Shown in pieces: positions 57,277 to 64,000 of a stretch of 64,000 nucleotides of DNA (position 1 is its first letter; the number at the start of each line of letters is the position of its first letter). A model generated the notes under the pieces. It did not search any database, was not told the DNA's origin, and worked only from the letters and a program-made list of their open reading frames with translations. The DNA comes from Liolophura sinensis. Taxonomy: Eukaryota; Mollusca; Polyplacophora; Chitonida; Chitonidae. The stretch is from contig NC_088302.1 in assembly GCF_032854445.1 (NCBI RefSeq), forward strand, positions 4,271,338-4,335,337, in the 5' to 3' direction. The position numbers were made by a program, and so were the translations under genes.

Positions 57277-58596
57277 TAGTATAATATATGTAAAGCCCTT
57301 AGAGACGTATGTATAGGCCTAAATACCTATGGAAACGTTAAAAAGGAGCAGAATTCGCCTGTATACAAGCACCTGAATCGCGTCATGTCCCATGTTTTGC
57401 CCTAGATTGCCCCGGATTGGCCCAGACACGTAGGCCCTTACGCCATAAACCCATAAACGCCAGATACATTCATATAAACACATTTATGATTTACAGTCTA
57501 TATTCAGTCATGTCTGCCGAGTTCACACAGACCTATTACATCTCCAAAGGTAGCTAATTCGCAAATCACTGCCTCATATATATCCTGAACATACGATTCC
57601 TGTTTTATACATTGTCTGTATGCTATGAAGACTATACGACTATTCAGATATTCTACACTTTGTTACTTTTTATACTTTATACAAACTAAGTTTGACGGGT
57701 GTCACGCAGTTGGCAAGCGGATGTTTCCCGTGACTAGTCACTAATTACTCCGCCCATGTGTATCGTACGCTCCCCACTATACATCCTATCGTCATGACAC
57801 ACACAATTGTGTTTTTCAGCTACTGACTCAGTTATTAAGTATAAAAATACAAATAAACGAACAAACGAATGTCACTGAATGAACGCATGGATGATGACCT
57901 ATTCCTTCTGGCTATCTCTTTACCCATCACATCGATGGCTACCCTGCAGATATACAATGACAGGTTTGCCAGGCGCTTTGTGAGGTGTTACTCCCCGCTT
58001 CCACCCCCCGGCTCCTCTCAATTAATTAGCTAGTTCTGACCCGATATACGGCTGATATGAGAACAAAACGGTATATTAGTGACCTACACAAAATACATTC
58101 TATACGCTATCTTCTTAAATGTATTTTTTTGCAATATTTTTATTTGTGGTTTCTATATTTGATTGGGTCAACACCTAGCTCAAGACTAAATTTTGAATTA
58201 TACATGGCTGTGGGAGAAAGCCATCAGGTACAGACTGGGGGAAACTCGTACCCTTCGCATTACAACACCTGGTGGCTAAATTAAGAGGGGTGTAGGGAGG
58301 GGTAAAGTTTCTGAGAGGAAGAAACCTGCCGGAGGCGTATACTGATTATAGTACACTAGATAGTGTACATAAAGGCAACTTTCCATTTGAAACTGAATGT
58401 ACACCATAGGCAATTTCTTCTCGGTAATTACATAATTCTCTACTGTAGTAATGGTTATAAACTGGTAATTTCATGTTACCTTGTAGTCACGTGTTTTTCA
58501 TACTTGTTATTTACATATTTTTAAAATTCTTTAATGTAATTATTTGTTTTGCTATTCCTTATTGCAACGTAAGTTACACTTTCTGAAACCTTCCGG
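57277..58596. other. Non-coding sequence
   Basis: No gene or repeat recognised. Confidence 0.45.
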
Positions 58597-59062
58597 GTGT
58601 AAATGTAGGCCTAAGTACTGCAACTCCATGTTTGTAGGCCTACAATATAAATATCGCAACTCCATGCTTGTAGGCCTTCAATGTAAATATAACAACTCCA
58701 TGATTGTAGACCAACAATGTAGATATGACAAGTCCATGATTGTAGGCCTACAATGTAAATATAACAACTCCATGATTGTAGGCCTACAATGTAAATATAA
58801 CAACTCCATGATTGTAGACCAACAATGTAGATATGACAAGTCCATGATTGTAGGCCTACAATGTAAATATAACAACTCCATGATTGTAGACCAACAATGT
58901 AGATATCACAAGTCCATGATTGTAGGCCTACAATGCAAATATCACAACTCCATGCTTGTAGGCCTACAATATAAATATCACAACTCCATGCTTGTAGGCC
59001 TACAATATAAATATCACAACTCCATGATTGTAGGCCTACAATATAAATATGACAACTCCATG
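58597..59062. repeat. 36-bp minisatellite with embedded palindromes, about 13 copies
   Basis: Unit near CAACTCCATGATTGTAGGCC + TACAATGTAAATATAA. The core TTGTAGGCCTACAA is a perfect 14-base palindrome in most units; in others it is replaced by TTGTAGACCAACAA, and the two unit types recur in a partly regular order. Confidence 0.95.
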
Positions 59063-59820
59063 CTATACAAAACAGCGTATAAAGTCATCAAACTTTTTTT
59101 TAAAACTTTCCATGGTGGATGATTGTTTTATACGGTAGAACATACCCTATTTACCCACGCAAAATATAACATGCATTACAACACAAAGCATATCATTCTC
59201 TTACACTGGGGGATGAATGAAGACAAACTACATGTAGGCCTATATCTTGCGCAAAAAGTCGACCTGGAAAGAATAAAATAGCGGAAAAGCCAGTTCTTAG
59301 TTGCGATATGCTGTCATCGCTTGAAGGTAAGGCTTTTTAGGTATCATCGTAGGAGGGGCGATGGGTTCAGTTCTTCACCAGGAGTAAACACACTGACACA
59401 GACACTCGGCCGGTTGTACCTGTCACTAACATGTCTGACTGACGACGTTTAAATGTTGGACCTTTCTCCCATCTGTTTGAGAATTTCACAGCTAGTCTCC
59501 ATACTTCAGCTCCGACACGACCGTAATTGCTTGACAAAAAAGTCGCCACGCTTTTCCGCATCTCAGATATGGCTTGCCACTCATAAGACAAAAATAACTT
59601 TTTCTCACAACTGTTTGTGGATTTTCCTAACTAGAGTGGTTTACTGGAAAAACGAGGTCTGCTGAATGTTTGCCCATGAAGTTATTTTTTAACGACAGTC
59701 GAAATTATAACATAGTGAAACGTGCCTACATGTACACACCTGGCCCAGAAGCAACCATTCTGGCAAACCTTTTCACCTTGTACAAACCATACACTCATGT
59801 TGCGAGTAACTTCATTTCTT

Positions 59821-60021
59821 TCCTTATTTATTTATTTTATCGTAGTTTTACGCCGCACTCACGCCGTGCACAATACTGGCTGGCAGTATTATGGTGGGTG
59901 GTGAGGAAACCGTGTAGAGTCCGGTAATTGAGGCTGGGGGTGGGGGGGGGTTGATAGCCATGATGACCATCCAAAGGCGCTACGCTAATATATACCCTAA
60001 CCATTATGCGACGGGGACACC
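59821..60021 (-). mobile_element. SINE copy, diverged
   Basis: TTATTTATTTATTTTATCGT tail, TTTTACGCCGCACTCACGCC, CAGTATTATGGTGGGTGG; a G-rich insert at 59935-59950; remnants of the head (CGCTACGCTAA) at the right. Confidence 0.7.
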
Positions 60022-60064
60022 TTATTGTTTATAGTATTGTTGTATAGTATAAAACATAATAAAC

Positions 60065-60450
60065 ACTGACGCTCGGTACTGTCACACGTATTCAGTGTAC
60101 CGTGACAGAGATGGACCTGACCAGGCAGAGCTGTATTATCGGTACTGTCACACGTATTCAATGTGTACCGTGACTGAGATGGGCCTGACGAGGCAGAGCT
60201 GTATTATTGGCACTGTCACACGTATTCAGTCTGAACAGTGACGGAGATGGGACTGAAGAGGTTAAGCTGTATTGTCGGTACTGTCACAGTTATTAGTCTA
60301 TACTGTGAGGGAGATGGGCTTGGCGAGGGCGAGCTGTATTATCGGTACGGTCACACGTATTCAGTGTGTACCGTGACGGAGATGGACCCAACTAGACTGA
60401 GCTGTATTATCGATACTGTCACACGTATTCACTGTACTATAAGTCATGGT
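60065..60450. repeat. ~65-bp degenerate tandem repeat, about 6 copies
   Basis: Unit around CGGTACTGTCACACGTATTC + GTGTACCGTGACGGAGATGG + CAGAGCTGTATTAT. Copies 64-70 bp long, moderately diverged. Confidence 0.9.
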
Positions 60451-61149
60451 ATCCTATCTCCGTGGTCAATCCATCAATGTCGTGTATGTAAATACTTACA
60501 GCATTTAAGTATATGCATACAAGTTCCCTATATTTGACCCAAAACAACGTCTTCATAAAAGTATTCACTTCCATCGTGTTACTACAAACTTGCGGAATTT
60601 GCATGATCTACAAGTACAGCTACTTGCACCTCTATTAATAGTGTTATAAACCAACGCAACGCATCACGCCTGTGCACACATATTGTACTACAAGGCTTTA
60701 TGATGTAGGCCTATGATGCGATATAAAATCGACTGCTAACGTATAGACACATACATGCCAGGGGGTGGGCATGGGTGTAGTAATCCGTCAAACGGATAAC
60801 CTTTCTTAAAGCGGTTTACGGCTTAGTGACCTATTGTATAAATCGTGAGAATTACCGAGATCGTTCACGACAAATTATACCCCTGATCGCAACTGTATGA
60901 TTGAAGGTCCTCTAGTAAGACGGAAGTCACCCTCTGTTAGCAGCTGTGTTAAACCTCATCCTAAACACATGTTCGACTGGACTTTGTTCATTGACAGCGT
61001 GGTGTTGACATTCTCAGTGGCCAGCTTGTTTTCCCTGACAGCTTGTAGTCCTTGAAAACGGTCATGTCAGATAATCAACATTTCAGCTCCCACCAGCCGG
61101 CACTTTTGGCGGCCGCTTCAGATAGAAAGATATTCGTATCTAAAGAATG
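60451..61149. other. Non-coding sequence
   Basis: Nothing recognised; short open frames only. Confidence 0.4.
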
Positions 61150-61235
61150 AATAAAAGAATGCTTGGGGTTTTAACGTCGCATTTAACAATTTTTCAGCCA
61201 TATGACGACGATGTATCTAAGGAGTTACGTGCACA
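61150..61235. repeat. Dispersed repeat fragment
   Basis: GAATGCTTGGGGTTTTAACG, TCGCATTTAACAATTTTTCA and GCCATATGACGACGATG: same family as 18752-18845. Confidence 0.6.
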
Positions 61236-61479
61236 GCTTTAAGTGCGATATTTGTGACTTTTTGCTGCTTATGAATCAAAAGTAGCTCGACTCGTATTTT
61301 ACGGACACAAAATTCACATAGGCATAACAGTGGAAAATCGGGACAACAAAGTAAAAACTTTACACACCTATAACTGCTAAGCCAGGAGTCTTGGAAACTA
61401 TAACCGTATAGCTATGCTGAGAAAGCGCTATGCTCCTGTCCTTCGTTTGAATTTCAAGAAATAAAAGCCAGGTATTGTG

Positions 61480-62625
61480 TTTACTAGGTGCATAACTTTG
61501 TTGTGAATGGTCACTGTCCTTCATCAATTCAGTCTCAAGTGGAAGTCAAGCACAGTGAAAACAAGGTGCATAACTTTATTGTATACGGCAACTGTCCTTC
61601 ATCAATTCAATCTCAAGTGGAAGTCAAGCACAGTGGAAACCAGGTGCATAACTTTATTGTATATGGCAACTGACCTTCATCAGTTCAATCTCAAGTGGAA
61701 GTCAAGCACCAGTGGAAGCCAGGTGCATAACTTTATTGTATATGGCAACTGTCCTTCATCAGTTCAATCTCAAGTGGAAGTCAAGCACAGTGGAATCCAG
61801 GTGCATAATTTTATTGTGTATGCAAACTGCCCTTCATCAATTCAATCTCAAGTGGAAGTCAAGCACAGTGGAAACAAGGTGCATAACTTCATTGTGTATG
61901 GCAACTGTCCTTCATCAATTCAATCTCACGTGGAAGTCAAGCACAGTGGAATCCAGGTGCATAACTTCATTGTGTATGGCAACTGTCCTTCATTAATTCA
62001 ATCTCAAGTGGAAGTCAAGCACATTGGAAACAAGGTGCATAGCTTCATTGTGTATGCCAACTGTCCTTCATCAATTCAATTTCAAGTGGAAGTCAAGCAC
62101 AATGGTAACTCGGCGCATAACTTCATTGTGTATGGCATCTGTCCTTCAACAATTCAATCTCAAGTGGAAGTCAAGCACAATTGAAACAAGGTGGATAACT
62201 TTATTGTATATGGCAACTGTCCTTCATCAATTCAATCTCCAGTGGAAGTCAAGCACAGTGGAAACAAGGTGCATAACTTCATTGTGTATGGCAACTGACC
62301 TTCATCAGTTCAATCTCAAGTGGAAGTCAAGCACAGTGGAATCCAGGTGCATAACTTTATTGTGTATGGCAACTGTCCTTCATCAATTCAATCTCACGTG
62401 GAAGTCAAGCACAGTGGAAACCAGGTGCATAACTTTATTGTATATGGGAACTGTCCAACATCAATTCAATCTCAAGTGGAAGTCAAGCACAATGGAAACC
62501 AGGTGCATAACTTTATTGTATATGGCAACTGTCCTTCATCAATTCAATCTCAAGTAGAAGTCAAGCAAAGGCGTAAAAACTAGGTGCATAACTTTATTGT
62601 GTATGGCAACTGCCCTTCATCAGTT
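61480..62625. repeat. 78-bp minisatellite, about 15 copies
   Basis: Unit near AGGTGCATAACTTTATTGTA + TATGGCAACTGTCCTTCATC + AATTCAATCTCAAGTGGAAG + TCAAGCACAGTGGAAACC. 78 is a multiple of three and two plus-strand frames are nearly stop-free, giving spurious 177-225 codon ORFs. Some copies have one-base indels that swap frames. Confidence 0.97.
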
Positions 62626-64000
62626 GCTGTGATTTTCCTCTGATTGTCCTATCGCACATCTACTCATTTATGTAATACCTACTTTATTCAGCTCTCATCC
62701 AGGCCTGTCACAGTCGCTAAGTAACGTAGGCTACTTTCATAAATCTGTTCCACATACACGCCAAAGCCAGTCACCGAAATGACTTATTATTACATCATCA
62801 AACAAGCTGTCATACATCATAACATATAAAGCGCGAAGCCTAGCTAGAGTGGAGCGACAGACCCTGGGTTGCATAGCCTATAGTATGTCTACATGTTGAA
62901 GACCACTATACACGTGTAACTACATGTATGTGCCGGTACTATTAAGCTAGAGGCTTGCATGCGGGTCTACATAGACGTCGCTTGACAAAAAATGTACCAT
63001 ACGTTGATTGTATGAATGAATCAACTTTATAAGTAGTTTACATATAGTACTGACTTCTACTCCGTCTCACGATACAAATTAAAAAAAAAAAACATTCTCG
63101 TTTTCAATTTGTTCTCCTGTACCAGTATGACAAAGATTAAGAGGCCCGTCGAGACTTTGAGACACCACAGAGCATGCACCTGATACCACGGGATGAACTT
63201 GGCAGAATAAAATAAATGGTTGTCAATATGGCCCATCTATGATCTAAGTGAGGTTTGCTTCGGCTAGCTGAGGTTCAAATCGATTCCTGTTCAGTTATCA
63301 TCTGTCACATGCCTGTCATTTTACGTGTATACAAAATGTCCGCTGAAATCTTCAGCACGCATCTGCGCCACAGTATCTTGTTACATATATAAGTATATTT
63401 TAAGCTGCACTATCTAACGAAAGCATCTACTTATGCATACACGTGTAGGCATCTAGACCTATATTGCCACAACAGGCAAATCTGCCAAAGTACGAGGCCG
63501 TGCCAAACTAGCAACTTTAAAGATTAGCCTATAAACTATGTTGATGGTGGTAAATCTACGCATGGAACATTCCGTGGCATCTGTTACATTACAGTTATGT
63601 ACATAGTTATATCACGGCATCACCGCCACCACTCTGGTCAGACTGGGCTACGTGGCCTTCTAAAGACAACGTTATTGTACCGATTGGTTGGGGGACTTAC
63701 TGCGAACATTTTTTTTTCCTAAAGGGGGGTCCGCGGATAGCCTCGGGTAATTACTTTCCCTTCCGGCAGATGTTCAGGCGCTTGTATGTTAGGCAGTGTG
63801 AGACCGAGACTAGCTGACGAACAAAAACGGTTTTGGTAAATATTACTACTACAGAGCAGCGAAACTAAGCACTTGGACACGTATGCTAATTAGGTAACAT
63901 CAAAAACAGTAGGCATAATACTTACGATAAGTATAAAAGTGCTGATAAATTCAGCAAGCGCCTCTCGTGCCAAAGGACTGTGTATTCTCAGACTTATTCG
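62626..64000. other. Non-coding right edge
   Basis: No exon, RNA or repeat recognised. Confidence 0.4.

Noticed and set aside
59367-59591. 74-codon minus-strand ORF (SEMRKSVATFLSSNYGRVGA)
   Set aside because: Its composition is protein-like, but I find no splice context, neighbour exon or family; too short to support.
61507-62557. Repeated VHNFIVYGNCPSSIQSQVEV protein
   Set aside because: 78-bp minisatellite; indels shift between frames without loss of openness, so there is no sign of selection on a protein.

Overview
This is eukaryotic nuclear DNA: multi-exon genes with GT-AG introns, tRNA-derived SINEs, foldback elements and many minisatellites. The deduced proteins look like invertebrate metazoan orthologues. 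The dispersed repeats resemble those I associate with molluscan genomes, so a mollusc or another lophotrochozoan is the best guess; the species cannot be named from the sequence.

Two genes are well supported, both on the minus strand. (1) An unconventional class IX myosin starts at 30719 and runs leftward off the window. I assembled 25 coding exons (30719 to 251), all phase-compatible: a Ras-associating-like N-terminus, a complete motor with the large class IX loop-2 insertion, about four IQ motifs, and the start of a Pro/Ser-rich tail. The C1 and RhoGAP domains expected of this class would lie beyond base 1. (2) An aquaglyceroporin (MIP family) spans 51135 to 46083 in six phase-compatible exons. 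The exon for the first membrane helix was not found and may lie to the right.

Weaker candidates are a first exon of a type II membrane protein (54196 to 54079, minus) and an isolated 139-codon ORF (32032-32451, plus) pointing away from the myosin start. About 31-46 kb and 51-64 kb are otherwise non-coding as far as I can see.

The window is unusually rich in tandem arrays: at least twelve minisatellites with units of 23, 28, 29, 36, 42, about 65, 73, 75, 75, 78 and 87 bp, six of them in myosin introns and one in an aquaporin intron. The most striking is the 87-bp array at 9121-10170, whose unit contains a copy of the 3' splice site and first ~30 bases of the adjacent myosin exon 21, making about 12 decoy exon starts directly upstream of the real exon. 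Where the unit length is a multiple of three the arrays form long spurious ORFs, which I have not called as genes. About 17 copies or fragments of one SINE family, one ~410 bp element with terminal inverted repeats and three other foldback structures are also present.
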